Assembly: GCF_006716465.1 (NCBI RefSeq)
Contig: NZ_VFPB01000002.1
Coordinates: forward strand, 186,001-250,000
Length of the DNA: 64,000 bases
Reading direction: 5' to 3'
From: Pseudoxanthomonas sp. 3HH-4
GTDB lineage: Bacteria > Pseudomonadota > Gammaproteobacteria > Xanthomonadales > Xanthomonadaceae
The notes below the pieces were generated by a model, which worked only from the letters and a program-made list of their open reading frames with translations, ran no database searches and had not been told where the DNA came from. Of the stretch, positions 8,858 through 17,102 are shown one piece after another. A program made the translations under genes and the position numbers. Each line of letters begins with the position of its first letter. Position 1 is the stretch's first letter.

Positions 8858-9428
8858 GCTGCAGGTCCTGCAACGCGGGGAAGACGTACTGGATCATCGC
8901 CGCCGCGCCGGCATGGCCGGGCAGCGCGATCTCCCCGCTGCCCTGCGCCAGCGGCACCTGCCAGCGCAGGTCCACGCAGCCGAGCGTTTCGGCCATGCGA
9001 CGGGCCTCGGCGAGCAATGCGACTGCGACCCCTGACGGGCGCTCGTTCGCTGGAACGAACAGCGATTCCAGGTTGAAGTAATACGCGCGCTCGATCATCG
9101 AGAAGCCCACCGTGGCGAATGCATGGCCGATGGGTTCACCGCCCCGCTCCGCTATCCAGGCCCATGCGCGCAGCGGCGGCTCGAACAACGCCTCCATCAG
9201 TTCGAGCACGCCGCCGACGCGCCTGCCAGGCGCATGCGGCAGTTCGGCCATCTGGCGGTCGCACAGCCGCATCAGCGCCGTTGCCTGGGGGCGCGACACG
9301 CGTCGTATCACGACGTCGTGATCGACGGGCACGTGTGCGCCAGCCAGTTCATCCGGCGACGGCAGGTACGCTGCAGGCATCGGACCCGGCATCGGTTCCA
9401 CGCCGGCATGGGGGGATCTGGAGAACAT
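8850..9428 (-). CDS. GNAT-family N-acetyltransferase
   Basis: A 192-residue protein starting at ATG 9428, with GGAG eight bases upstream. The GNAT core is visible: an N-terminal strand (DVVIRRVSRPQATALMRLCD), AWIAERGGEPIGHAFATVGF as strands 2-4, and the acetyl-CoA loop region LFVPANERPSGVAVALLAEA preceding a long helix. The usual R/Q-x-x-G-x-G/A signature is degenerate (NERPSGVA). The substrate is unknown. It lies between mipA and the MBL lipoprotein in one minus-strand unit, overlapping the latter by eight bases. Confidence 0.8.
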   Translation of the reverse strand: MFSRSPHAGVEPMPGPMPAAYLPSPDELAGAHVPVDHDVVIRRVSRPQATALMRLCDRQMAELPHAPGRRVGGVLELMEALFEPPLRAWAWIAERGGEPIGHAFATVGFSMIERAYYFNLESLFVPANERPSGVAVALLAEARRMAETLGCVDLRWQVPLAQGSGEIALPGHAGAAAMIQYVFPALQDLQHD

Positions 9429-9463
9429 GGGGTCGCTCCGTTGGAGGGAAGGACAATTGCGTT

Positions 9464-10270
9464 TCAGAACCCGCGCGACACGCCGATGAAGAGAGACGTG
9501 CTGCGGTCCTTGTCCGCCTCGACCAGCGGACTGTCCTGCAGGGCGTCGGGCAACGCGCGGTACTCCAGGTTGCCCAGCAACGCCCAGCGCTTGGCGAAGG
9601 GATGGATCAGGGTGAGGCTGGCGCGCGGCACTGTCGCGGCACCCGGACGATAGGCGACCACGCCGCGTGCGATCTCTTCGTCCAGCGTGCCGTAGTAGTA
9701 GTCGGCCATGCCCGCCGACAGGCGCATAGCGCCGATGGAAGGGACCAGGGTCGTGCGCCCCAGCGTCACCGGATAGCTGTAGTCCAGCGCGATGGAGTAG
9801 CCGTCGCTGGTGCCGGTAACATCGACGCGCGCATCCAGATCGAGTTTGCCGGCGGCACCCTTCCAGCTCGCGCCCACACCGACATCGACACTGTCGTCGC
9901 GATCTTCCAGCAGATCGCGGTCCACGCCGCGCCGCGCCAGTTCGGCCCTGCCGAAGTCATCGGCATCGATGCCATCCAGCCGTCCGGCGACGAAGGTGCG
10001 GAACTCGAAGCGATCGTCCTGGTAGGCCCGGTAGCCGAACGCCGCACCACGCAGGTAGAAGCGGTCACCGTCATAGGCGACATTGGGCAGCAGGCGCGTG
10101 CGGGTGCCTTCGCCGGCGTATTCGCTGTCGCGGTGGACGACCGCCAGGCCGGCACTCCAGCGCGACGGCAGCTGGTCGTGTGCCTGCTTGTCCGTGCGTT
10201 CGACGACCTGTGCAGCAGCGGAGAGTGGCAACAGCAGCAACAACGGCATACAGGCGCGCAACGCACTCAT
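9464..10270 (-). CDS. MipA/OmpV-family outer-membrane protein
   Basis: A 268-residue outer-membrane beta-barrel of the MltA-interacting protein family. ATG 10270, preceded by GAGG, gives a clean signal peptide ([20 protein letters not shown]) cleaved before QVV. The mature part has alternating amphipathic strands, the family landmark YYYGTLDEE, and a C-terminal Phe (GVSRGF) typical of barrel proteins recognised by BAM. MipA proteins are linked to peptidoglycan hydrolase scaffolding and to envelope-stress or cationic-peptide responses; which applies here is not shown. A longer in-frame GTG start exists but would spoil the signal peptide. Confidence 0.88.
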   Translation of the reverse strand: MSALRACMPLLLLLPLSAAAQVVERTDKQAHDQLPSRWSAGLAVVHRDSEYAGEGTRTRLLPNVAYDGDRFYLRGAAFGYRAYQDDRFEFRTFVAGRLDGIDADDFGRAELARRGVDRDLLEDRDDSVDVGVGASWKGAAGKLDLDARVDVTGTSDGYSIALDYSYPVTLGRTTLVPSIGAMRLSAGMADYYYGTLDEEIARGVVAYRPGAATVPRASLTLIHPFAKRWALLGNLEYRALPDALQDSPLVEADKDRSTSLFIGVSRGF

Positions 10271-10288
10271 GGAGACCTCAAAGACGGG

Positions 10289-10306
10289 GGACCGGACATC
10301 CGGTCC
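10289..10306. promoter_or_regulatory. Hairpin in the mipA leader
   Basis: GGACCGG, loop ACAT, CCGGTCC form a perfect 7-bp stem with a 4-base loop, 19 bases ahead of the mipA start codon. There is no T-run, so it is not an intrinsic terminator. It could stabilise the leader or affect initiation. Confidence 0.4.
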
Positions 10307-10310
10307 ACCC

Positions 10311-10343
10311 ATGCTCGCGCACGCTCTTTAAGAACTCCTTAAA
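10311..10343 (-). promoter_or_regulatory. Probable PmrA/QseB-type operator and promoter of mipA
   Basis: Read on the minus strand: TTTAAG (10343-10338), N5, CTTAAA (10332-10327), ten bases, then GAGCATGG with GAGCAT at 10316-10311. The two hexamers fit hTTAAd-N5-hTTAAd. The 10-base gap and AGCATGG element match the two-component operon promoter at 5612-5646 exactly. It lies 57 bases upstream of the mipA start. Control by the response regulator at 5674 is inferred from this match. Confidence 0.55.
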
Positions 10344-10347
10344 TCCT

Positions 10348-10965
10348 TCACAGATGGAATATCCCGCGGCGGACCGCGATGGTGACCGCATGCGTGCGGT
10401 CGTTGGCACCCAGCTTGGCGAGGATGTTCTTCATGTGTGCCTTCACCGTTTCCTCCGCGATGCCGAGGTGATGGGCGATCCGCTTGTTGCCGTTGCCGTC
10501 CGCGACCTGCCGAAGCACCTCGATCTCGCGCAGGGTCAGCGCATCATCGGACGCATGTTCGGCGATCCCGGTGGCGATCTCCGGCGGGATGCGCCGACGA
10601 CCCGCATGCACGCTGCGGATCGTGTCCACCAGCTCCCGGCGCAACATGCTCTTCAGCAGGTACCCCGATGCTCCTGCCTTGAACGCGCGCAGCGCCTGCG
10701 CGTCGCCCTGGTACGTGGTCAACACCACGATGCGCGCCTCCGGGAATTCGCGATGGATCGCGCCGATGGCGTCAACGCCGTCCATTTCCGGCATCTGCAG
10801 GTCCATCAACGTCACGTCCGGGCGGAAGTCGCGAAAAACCTGCAGGGCCTCGCGCCCATTGGCCGCCTCCCCCACCAGTTGCATGTCGGATTGCCCTTCG
10901 ATCACCGCCGCGATGCCTTCGCGCAGCAAGGGGTGATCGTCGACGGTAAGGATGCGGATGGGCAT
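10348..10965 (-). CDS. NarL/FixJ-family response regulator (orphan)
   Basis: A 205-residue response regulator starting at ATG 10965 ([12 protein letters not shown]). The receiver domain has Asp9/Asp10, phospho-acceptor Asp55 in [11 protein letters not shown], and a Lys in SGYLLKS. A LuxR-type helix-turn-helix (about 140-200) contains [15 protein letters not shown] and [14 protein letters not shown]. No histidine kinase adjoins it, so the partner is elsewhere. The open frame continues upstream but without homology. Its stop lies five bases before the mipA promoter box. Confidence 0.9.
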   Translation of the reverse strand: MPIRILTVDDHPLLREGIAAVIEGQSDMQLVGEAANGREALQVFRDFRPDVTLMDLQMPEMDGVDAIGAIHREFPEARIVVLTTYQGDAQALRAFKAGASGYLLKSMLRRELVDTIRSVHAGRRRIPPEIATGIAEHASDDALTLREIEVLRQVADGNGNKRIAHHLGIAEETVKAHMKNILAKLGANDRTHAVTIAVRRGIFHL

Positions 10966-11188
10966 TCGGATATCGGCCTGGATGGGTGTCACGTGAGGGG
11001 CGACACAGGATGTCCCGGCACGATACGGGCGAGGGCTCCGGACAGGCAACCCGCCCCCCATTCGGGGGGTCCACCCGTCGCCCGATCGGGGCTTATGCGC
11101 CATGTGCCGCGTGAGGACCATGACGTAAAAGCCCTGCGCCATACCCCTGTCCGCAGGCGCCCCACCGCCAACACCCGAGGACACTGCC

Positions 11189-11626
11189 GTGGATGGTTCC
11201 CCGTCCCTGTTCCCTCTCGAGTCGACGCTTGCGCATTCCACATCGGCCAGGATGTACGCGGACAATGTGCCGGCCCCGAGAGGCCTCGGCGCGCGCGCAC
11301 TCGCACGTGCGCTCGACCACATCGAACGTCACATCGGCGACAGCCTGACGTTGACCGACATCGCGGCTGCGGCCTGCGTCAGTCGCTTCCACTTCGCCCG
11401 ACTGTTCCGCGTCAGTACCGGCCAGAGCCCGATGGAATACGTGCTGGCCAAGCGCATCGCCCTGGCCAAGGCGCAACTGGCGCGTGGGCCGCAGAAGATC
11501 TCTGCCACGGCCGCCTCGCTGGGCTTCTTCGACCAGAGCCACTTCACCCGTACCTTCCGTCGGATGACGGGCTACTCGCCGCGCGAGTTCCGCCACCTGC
11601 ACGCGCCGGTAACCCGGCACGGGTAA
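11189..11626 (+). CDS. AraC-family regulator, DNA-binding domain only
   Basis: A 145-residue protein with GTG start at 11189 and CGAGG eight bases upstream. Residues about 35-140 form two helix-turn-helix units: [20 protein letters not shown] and [20 protein letters not shown] followed by GYSPREFR. No N-terminal ligand domain is present, unlike most AraC proteins of about 250-300 residues, resembling MarA/SoxS-size members. It precedes wrbA by 59 bases on the same strand and is divergent from the NarL regulator, so it may control the downstream detoxification-type run. Confidence 0.88.
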   Translation: MDGSPSLFPLESTLAHSTSARMYADNVPAPRGLGARALARALDHIERHIGDSLTLTDIAAAACVSRFHFARLFRVSTGQSPMEYVLAKRIALAKAQLARGPQKISATAASLGFFDQSHFTRTFRRMTGYSPREFRHLHAPVTRHG

Positions 11627-11685
11627 CCCTGCCCGGCATCGCGGCGCGAGCGCCGCATTCCTCCGTCCTCCACGGGAGTCACACG

Positions 11686-12285
11686 ATGGCCAAGGTTCTG
11701 ATCCTCTACTACTCCGCCTACGGGCATATCGAAACCATGGCCCACGCCGTGGCCGAAGGCGTGCGCGCAGGCGGCGCCAGCGCGGACATCAAACGCGTGC
11801 CGGAACTGGTGCCCGAGGAGGTCGCGCGGACGTCCCACTACAAGCTCGACCAGCCCGCCCCGGTGGCGACCATCGCGGAACTCGCCGACTATGACGCGAT
11901 CATCGTCGGCACCGGCACGCGTTTCGGCCGCATGTCCTCGCAGATGGCGAACTTTCTGGACCAGGCCGGCGGGCTGTGGGCCAAGGGTGCGCTGCACGGT
12001 AAGGTCGGTGCCGCGTTCACATCCACCGCCACCCAGCACGGCGGTCAGGAAACCACTCTGTTCTCCATCATCACCAACCTGCTGCACTTCGGCATGGTGA
12101 TCGTGGGACTGGACTACGGCTTTGCCGGCCAGATGAAACTGGATGAAGTCACCGGCGGCTCGCCCTACGGCACCACCACCATCGCTGGCGGCGACGGTTC
12201 GCGCCAACCCACCCAGAACGAACTGGACGCCGCGCGCTACCAGGGCCAGCGCGTCGCCGAGACTGCGATCAAGCTGCACGGTTGA
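11686..12285 (+). CDS. wrbA: NAD(P)H:quinone oxidoreductase, WrbA type
   Basis: A 199-residue flavodoxin-fold FMN enzyme giving two-electron reduction of quinones, which limits redox cycling. The N-terminal FMN phosphate loop is [12 protein letters not shown], followed by [20 protein letters not shown] and the family stretch [12 protein letters not shown]. The C-terminal [20 protein letters not shown] is diagnostic for WrbA. ATG 11686 is preceded by CGGGAG. Its position just after an AraC-type regulator fits an inducible electrophile or quinone response. Confidence 0.95.
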   Translation: MAKVLILYYSAYGHIETMAHAVAEGVRAGGASADIKRVPELVPEEVARTSHYKLDQPAPVATIAELADYDAIIVGTGTRFGRMSSQMANFLDQAGGLWAKGALHGKVGAAFTSTATQHGGQETTLFSIITNLLHFGMVIVGLDYGFAGQMKLDEVTGGSPYGTTTIAGGDGSRQPTQNELDAARYQGQRVAETAIKLHG

Positions 12286-12376
12286 GGCTCGCAGGTAGCG
12301 CGCACGCCGATGCAATCCGGCGCGCGTGCTGGCACGCGACATTGTTGCGATTCCACCTTCCGACCCGGAGCCCGCC

Positions 12377-13033
12377 ATGCCCACCGCCACCCCCGCCGCC
12401 GGCAAGACCCTGCTCACGCCTCACGACCACACGCTGATCCTGATCGACCACCAGTCGCAAATGGCGTTCGCCACGCATTCCATCGACGTGGCGATGCTTC
12501 GCAACAACGTTGCGCTGGTCGCCAAGGGCGCGGCCGGCTTCGGTGTATCGACGCTGCTGACCACCGTGGCCGAGAAATCCTTCTCTGGTCCGCTGTTCCC
12601 CGAGATCCCCGAGGCCTTCCCCAACGCGAAGGTCTACGACCGCACCACCATGAACTGTTGGGAGGATACGTCGGTCATCGCGGCGGTGAACGCCTCCGGA
12701 AAAGGTCGCATCGTGCTCGGCGGCCTATGGACCAGCGTGTGCATCGTCGGGCCGGCGCTGTCCGCGCTGGACCAGGGCTTCGAGGTCTACGTGATCGCCG
12801 ATGCCTGCGGCGACGTCACCAGCGAGGCGCACGAGCGCGCGATGCAGCGCATGGTCCAGGCCGGCGTCCGCCCGCTGACCAGCGTGCAGTACCTGCTGGA
12901 GCTGCAGCGCGACTGGGCGCGCAGCGCGACCTACGATCTGACCAACGGCATCGCCAAGCTGCATGGCGGCGGCTACGGCCTGGGCATCCAGTACGCCAAG
13001 AGCATGTTCGGGGCGTCCGAAGGCGGCCATTGA
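12377..13033 (+). CDS. Isochorismatase-fold cysteine hydrolase (YcaC-like)
   Basis: A 218-residue protein. ATG 12377 has GGAG six bases upstream. It carries the catalytic Asp24 in LILIDHQ, the Lys in VAEKSFSG, and nucleophile Cys122 in GGLWTSVCIVGPAL, preceded by the cis-peptide position, as in the isochorismatase-like hydrolases. Length and ending resemble E. coli YcaC, an octameric enzyme of unsettled substrate. It lies between wrbA and an exported amidohydrolase. A nicotinamidase-type or aminohydrolase role is possible but not shown. Confidence 0.88.
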   Translation: MPTATPAAGKTLLTPHDHTLILIDHQSQMAFATHSIDVAMLRNNVALVAKGAAGFGVSTLLTTVAEKSFSGPLFPEIPEAFPNAKVYDRTTMNCWEDTSVIAAVNASGKGRIVLGGLWTSVCIVGPALSALDQGFEVYVIADACGDVTSEAHERAMQRMVQAGVRPLTSVQYLLELQRDWARSATYDLTNGIAKLHGGGYGLGIQYAKSMFGASEGGH

Positions 13034-13061
13034 ATCCGGCAACGCGACCTGGACCTCCGCG

Positions 13062-15002
13062 ATGCCTTCGATCGATGACCAGCGCCGAAGCCTGTTGAAA
13101 GGCGTTGCCGCGGCTGCGGTCATGGCGAGTGCCGGCCGCGCCTATTCCGGAGACCGCCTGATGGCCGACCTGATCATCCGCAACGCGCGTATCACCACCC
13201 TTGATGACGCACTTCCCTCGGCGTCGGCGCTGGCGATCGCGGAGGGTCGCGTGCTGGCCGTCGGCGATGACGCCACGGTGATGGCCAGGGCAAGTGCTGC
13301 CACGCGCATCGTTGACGCCGGCGGACGCCGGCTGATCCCCGGCCTCAACGACAGCCACACGCACCTGATCCGCGGCGGGCTGAACTACACGCTGGAACTG
13401 CGCTGGGACGGCGTGCGCTCGCTGGCCGATGCCATGGCGATGCTGAAGACCCAGGTGGATCGCACGCCGGCGCCGCAATGGGTGCGGGTGGTGGGTGGTT
13501 TCAGCGAGCACCAGTTCGCAGAAAAACGGCTGCCCACGCTGGAGGAGATCAACACGCTGGCGCCGGACACGCCGGTCTTCCTGCTGCACCTGTACGACCG
13601 CGCCCTGCTCAACCGTGCCGCGCTGCGCGCGGTGGGCTACACCCGCGACACGCCCGATCCACCGGGCGGGCAGATCCAGCGCGACAAGGCAGGCAATCCC
13701 ACCGGCCTGCTGCTGGCCAAGCCCAATGCATTGATCCTGTACGCGACGCTGGCCATGGGGCCGAAGCTGCCGGCCGAGTACCAGCTGAATTCCACGCGCC
13801 ACTTCATGCGCGAATTGAACCGGCTGGGCATCACGTCGGTGATCGATGCGGGCGGTGGCTTCCAGAACTATCCGGAAGACTACGAGATCATCCAGAAACT
13901 TCACGCGGACGACGAACTGACCGTACGCATCGCCTACAACCTGTTCACCCAGAAGAAGGGCCAGGAACTGGCCGACTTCCAGCGCTGGTCGGGCATGCTC
14001 TCGCCGCGCCAGGGCGACGACATGCTGCGCCACAACGGCGCCGGCGAGATGCTGGTGTTCTCGGCGGCGGACTTCGAGGATTTCCGCGAATCGCGCCCCG
14101 AACTGCCGGCCGGCATGGAAGGCGAGCTGGATGACGTGGTGCGCCTGCTTGCGGAAAAGCGCTGGCCATTCCGCATCCATGCCACCTATGACGAAAGCAT
14201 CACCCGCGTGCTCGACGTCTACGAGCACGTGAACCGCGAGGTGCCATTCGATGGCCTGCACTGGATCATCGACCATGCCGAGACCATCTCGCCGCGCAAC
14301 ATCGACCGCGTGCGCGCACTGGGCGGCGGCATCGCCATCCAGCACCGCATGGCCTTCCAGGGTGAGTTCTTCGCCGAACGCTACGGCAGCGACGCGCTGA
14401 AGCACACCCCGCCGGTACGACGCATGCTGCAGGCGGGCGTGCCGGTCGGCGCCGGCACCGACGCCACCCGCGTCGCCAGCTACAACCCTTGGGTGGCGCT
14501 GTACTGGCTGGTCAGCGGGCGCACGCTCGGCGGCCTGCGCATGTACGGCGAGGACAACCGGCTGGAACGCGAGGAAGCGCTGACGCTGTGGACCCGGGGC
14601 AGCGCGTGGTTCTCCAGCGAACAGGACCACAAGGGACGGCTGGCGCCGGGGCAGTTCGCCGACGTGTCGCTGTTGTCCGCGGATTTCTTCAGCGTGCCCG
14701 AGGCCGACATCCCCGACATCACCAGCGTGTTGACGGTGGTGGGCGGGCGCATCGTGCACGGCGACGGGCCCTACACACCGCTCGCACCCATCTTGCCGCC
14801 CCCGATGCCGGACTGGTCGCCGGTCAACCGCTTCGGCGGCTACCAGGGCGGCACCCTGGCACAGGCGACGGCGGCGGTATCGCATGCACATGGCAAGCAC
14901 TGCCAGGTGCATGAGCACGGCCATGCCGCGCACCACGCCACGCCCACGCATGACCTGCGGAATTTCTGGGGCGCGATGGGCTGCTCCTGCTTCGCGTTCT
15001 GA
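13062..15002 (+). CDS. Amidohydrolase (YtcJ-like) with Tat signal and His-rich C-terminal tail
   Basis: A 646-residue amidohydrolase-superfamily enzyme. ATG 13062 gives a twin-arginine signal (Arg8-Arg9 in DQRRSLLKG, then AAAAVMAS), so periplasmic export is predicted. A cytoplasmic form from the later ATG at about 13161 (MADLIIRNA) is possible. The core has LIPGLNDSHTHL, IIDHAE, QHRMAFQGEFF and GAGTDATRVASYNPW, with GQFADVSLLS near the end. After the TIM barrel a tail of about 50 residues holds nine His and three Cys (HGKHCQVHEHGHAAHH, ending GCSCFAF), unusual for YtcJ proteins. The substrate is unknown. Confidence 0.88.
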   Translation: MPSIDDQRRSLLKGVAAAAVMASAGRAYSGDRLMADLIIRNARITTLDDALPSASALAIAEGRVLAVGDDATVMARASAATRIVDAGGRRLIPGLNDSHTHLIRGGLNYTLELRWDGVRSLADAMAMLKTQVDRTPAPQWVRVVGGFSEHQFAEKRLPTLEEINTLAPDTPVFLLHLYDRALLNRAALRAVGYTRDTPDPPGGQIQRDKAGNPTGLLLAKPNALILYATLAMGPKLPAEYQLNSTRHFMRELNRLGITSVIDAGGGFQNYPEDYEIIQKLHADDELTVRIAYNLFTQKKGQELADFQRWSGMLSPRQGDDMLRHNGAGEMLVFSAADFEDFRESRPELPAGMEGELDDVVRLLAEKRWPFRIHATYDESITRVLDVYEHVNREVPFDGLHWIIDHAETISPRNIDRVRALGGGIAIQHRMAFQGEFFAERYGSDALKHTPPVRRMLQAGVPVGAGTDATRVASYNPWVALYWLVSGRTLGGLRMYGEDNRLEREEALTLWTRGSAWFSSEQDHKGRLAPGQFADVSLLSADFFSVPEADIPDITSVLTVVGGRIVHGDGPYTPLAPILPPPMPDWSPVNRFGGYQGGTLAQATAAVSHAHGKHCQVHEHGHAAHHATPTHDLRNFWGAMGCSCFAF

Positions 15003-15005
15003 CCG

Positions 15006-16640
15006 ATGGCGACACCCCCACCCGTCGGACCCTGGTCACCGCTGCAGCAACCGACATTCCGCGCGTTGTGGCTGGCCATCCTGGTCGGCAACATCGGCAC
15101 GTGGATCCACGATGTCGCCGCCGCCTGGGTCATGGCGGAAACCACCGGTTCGCCGCTGATGGTGGCCGCGGTGCAGTCCGCCACCACCCTGCCCGTCGTG
15201 CTGCTGGCCATCGTGGCCGGCACGCTGGCCGATATCATCGACCGACGGCGCTACCTGATCATCGCGCAACTGTGGATGCTGCTGGTCGCCAGCACGCTGG
15301 CGGTGCTGGCGCACCTGGACATGCTGCGGCCGTGGACGCTGGTGGCGCTGACGTTCGCGCTGGGCATCGGCGCGGCGATGGCGATGCCCGCGCAGCAGGC
15401 GACCACGCCCGAGCTGGTACCGCGGCCGATGCTGGGGCCGGCGGTGGCGCTGGGCTCGCTGAGCATGAACATCGCGCGCTCCATCGGACCTGCGCTCGGC
15501 GGCCTGATCGTGGCGCAGGCCGGCATCGCATGGGCGTTCGCGGTGAACGCGTTGAGCTTCCTCGGCGTGGTCGTGGTGCTGTGGCGCTGGCGGCGCACGC
15601 CGGCATCCTCGGCGCTGCCGCCGGAAACCTTCGGCATGGCGCTGCGCGCGGGGCTGCGTTACGCCAGGCAGGCGTCGGTTCTGCAGTCGGTGCTGGTGAA
15701 GGCCGCCTGCTTCTTCGTTTTCGCCAGCGCGTTGACCGCGCTGCTGCCCATCGTGGTGAAGCAGGAACTGGGCGCCAGCGCGGGCACGTATGGCCTGCTG
15801 CTGGGCTGCATCGGCATCGGCGCGATCGCCGGCGCCATGCTGCTGCCGGCCCTGCGTACGCGGTTCCATCCCGACGCGATGGTGCTGGCCGCCACCGGTG
15901 TCTACGCAGGCTGCATGGTGGCGCTCGCCCTGCTGCGCAACATCCCCGCGCTGTATGTCGTGTCGCTGTTCAATGGCTTCGCGTGGATCACGGTACTGTC
16001 ATCGCTGCAGATCGCCGCGCAGACCTCGGTGCCGGCGTGGGTACGGGCACGCGCGCTGTCGCTGTACATCGTGGTGTTTTCCGCCGACATGGCGGTGGGC
16101 AGCCTGGGCTGGGGCGCGATCGCACAGGCCTACGGAACGCCGATGGCGCTGATTGCGGCGGCGATCGGCACGGTGATCGCCGCACTGGCCAGTTGGCGGT
16201 TCCGACTGGGAGAGGCCGCGCGGGTCAACGTCACCCCGTCGGGTCATTGGCCGCAACCGGTGGTCGCGAGCGATGTCGGCGGTGATCGCGGCCCGGTGCT
16301 GGTGACAGTGGAGTACCGCGTGAATCCCGCGCGGCGCGAGGAATTCCTGACGCGCATGCAACCGTTGGGGCACGCACGTCGGCGCAATGGCGCCGTGCAA
16401 TGGGGCGTGGCCGAAGACAGCACGCAACCCGGCACCTACCTGGAGTACTTCGTCGACTGCTCCTGGCACGAGCACCTGCGCCAGCACGAACGCGTCACCG
16501 AAGACGAGCGCGCCCTGCAGGATGCGATCAAGGCGCTGCTGGAAGACCCGACCCACGCACCCGTCGTGCGGCATTTCATCGGCGGTGCGCCAGGCAATCC
16601 CGTGCCGGTGCCATCGCAGGCGCCCGGAGGCATGGCATGA
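15006..16640 (+). CDS. MFS exporter (DUF894/MFS_3 type) with a C-terminal ABM-like domain
   Basis: A 544-residue protein. About 12 hydrophobic segments fill residues 17-400, with the MFS loop signature GTLADIIDRRR after the second helix. Similar MFS_3 proteins, related to EntS-like exporters, carry a soluble C-terminal extension. Here residues about 435-520 (VLVTVEYRVNPARREEFL ... SWHEHLRQHERVTEDERAL) resemble an antibiotic-biosynthesis-monooxygenase ferredoxin-like fold. It starts three bases after the amidohydrolase and overlaps the XapX-like gene by four bases, so the three are co-translated. The exported compound is unknown. Confidence 0.88.
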   Translation: MATPPPVGPWSPLQQPTFRALWLAILVGNIGTWIHDVAAAWVMAETTGSPLMVAAVQSATTLPVVLLAIVAGTLADIIDRRRYLIIAQLWMLLVASTLAVLAHLDMLRPWTLVALTFALGIGAAMAMPAQQATTPELVPRPMLGPAVALGSLSMNIARSIGPALGGLIVAQAGIAWAFAVNALSFLGVVVVLWRWRRTPASSALPPETFGMALRAGLRYARQASVLQSVLVKAACFFVFASALTALLPIVVKQELGASAGTYGLLLGCIGIGAIAGAMLLPALRTRFHPDAMVLAATGVYAGCMVALALLRNIPALYVVSLFNGFAWITVLSSLQIAAQTSVPAWVRARALSLYIVVFSADMAVGSLGWGAIAQAYGTPMALIAAAIGTVIAALASWRFRLGEAARVNVTPSGHWPQPVVASDVGGDRGPVLVTVEYRVNPARREEFLTRMQPLGHARRRNGAVQWGVAEDSTQPGTYLEYFVDCSWHEHLRQHERVTEDERALQDAIKALLEDPTHAPVVRHFIGGAPGNPVPVPSQAPGGMA

Positions 16641-16843
16641 ACCTGAAATTCCTCGCAGGCGTGCTGCTGGGCTTCGCCATCGGCTTCGGCTGTCGCTGGA
16701 TGGGCATTCCGGTGCCGGCGCCGCCGGTGCTGGTGGGCGCGCTGCTCGTGGTGGCGATGACGCTGGGGTATGTCCTTGCCGACCGTTTCATGGCGCGCCG
16801 CGAAGCACGCCACGTCGCGCACTGCGGCGGACCGACCGGCTAG
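16637..16843 (+). CDS. XapX-domain (DUF1427) small membrane protein
   Basis: A 68-residue protein with two hydrophobic segments (about 5-20 and 32-50) joined by the DUF1427 signature GCRWMGIPVPAPP. Start ATG overlaps the exporter stop (ATGA). The C-terminus is short and basic/His-containing (MARREARHVAHCGG). XapX proteins are small inner-membrane proteins often found beside oxidoreductases or transporters; their function is unknown. A second copy follows at 16864. Confidence 0.85.
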   Translation: MNLKFLAGVLLGFAIGFGCRWMGIPVPAPPVLVGALLVVAMTLGYVLADRFMARREARHVAHCGGPTG

Positions 16844-16863
16844 ACGAGACAGGGAGGACGCCC

Positions 16864-17022
16864 ATGATGCTGACGTTGCTCGGCCTGGTGCTGGCACTGG
16901 CCATCGGCATGGGCTGCCGCCTGCTGGACGTGCCGCTGCCCGCGCCGCCCCGGCTGCAGGGCGCGCTGCTGGTAGTCGCCATGACGGCGGGCTTCCTGGT
17001 CGCCGAGCGCATGCTCGCCTGA
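16864..17022 (+). CDS. Second XapX-domain (DUF1427) small membrane protein
   Basis: A 52-residue paralogue of the preceding protein, with ATG 16864 preceded by GGGAGG. It has two membrane segments around the same signature (GCRLLDVPLPAPP, then GALLVVAMTAGFLVAERMLA) but lacks the basic tail. It is too short for many gene callers. Conserved layout and a strong ribosome-binding site make it real. It ends the plus-strand run and is followed by an intrinsic terminator. Confidence 0.8.
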   Translation: MMLTLLGLVLALAIGMGCRLLDVPLPAPPRLQGALLVVAMTAGFLVAERMLA

Positions 17023-17044
17023 TCGACCGCTTCCCGAGAACGGA

Positions 17045-17071
17045 AAAGGGTGCGCATCCGCGCACCCTTTC
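17045..17071. terminator. Bidirectional intrinsic terminator
   Basis: A perfect 11-bp stem, AAAGGGTGCGC (17045-17055) pairing with 17060-17070, with loop ATCC. T-rich flanks lie on both strands (TTTCT on plus, TTTTCC on minus). It separates the convergent XapX gene and pirin gene. Confidence 0.85.
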
Positions 17072-17102
17072 TGGTCGATGCAAGCGCCGGAGCGCCGCCT
17101 GC

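Noticed and set aside
12816..14951. 711-codon minus-strand frame opposite the amidohydrolase
   Set aside because: Composition is His/Gln/Arg/Val-rich as expected from reading a GC-rich gene backwards; no motif.
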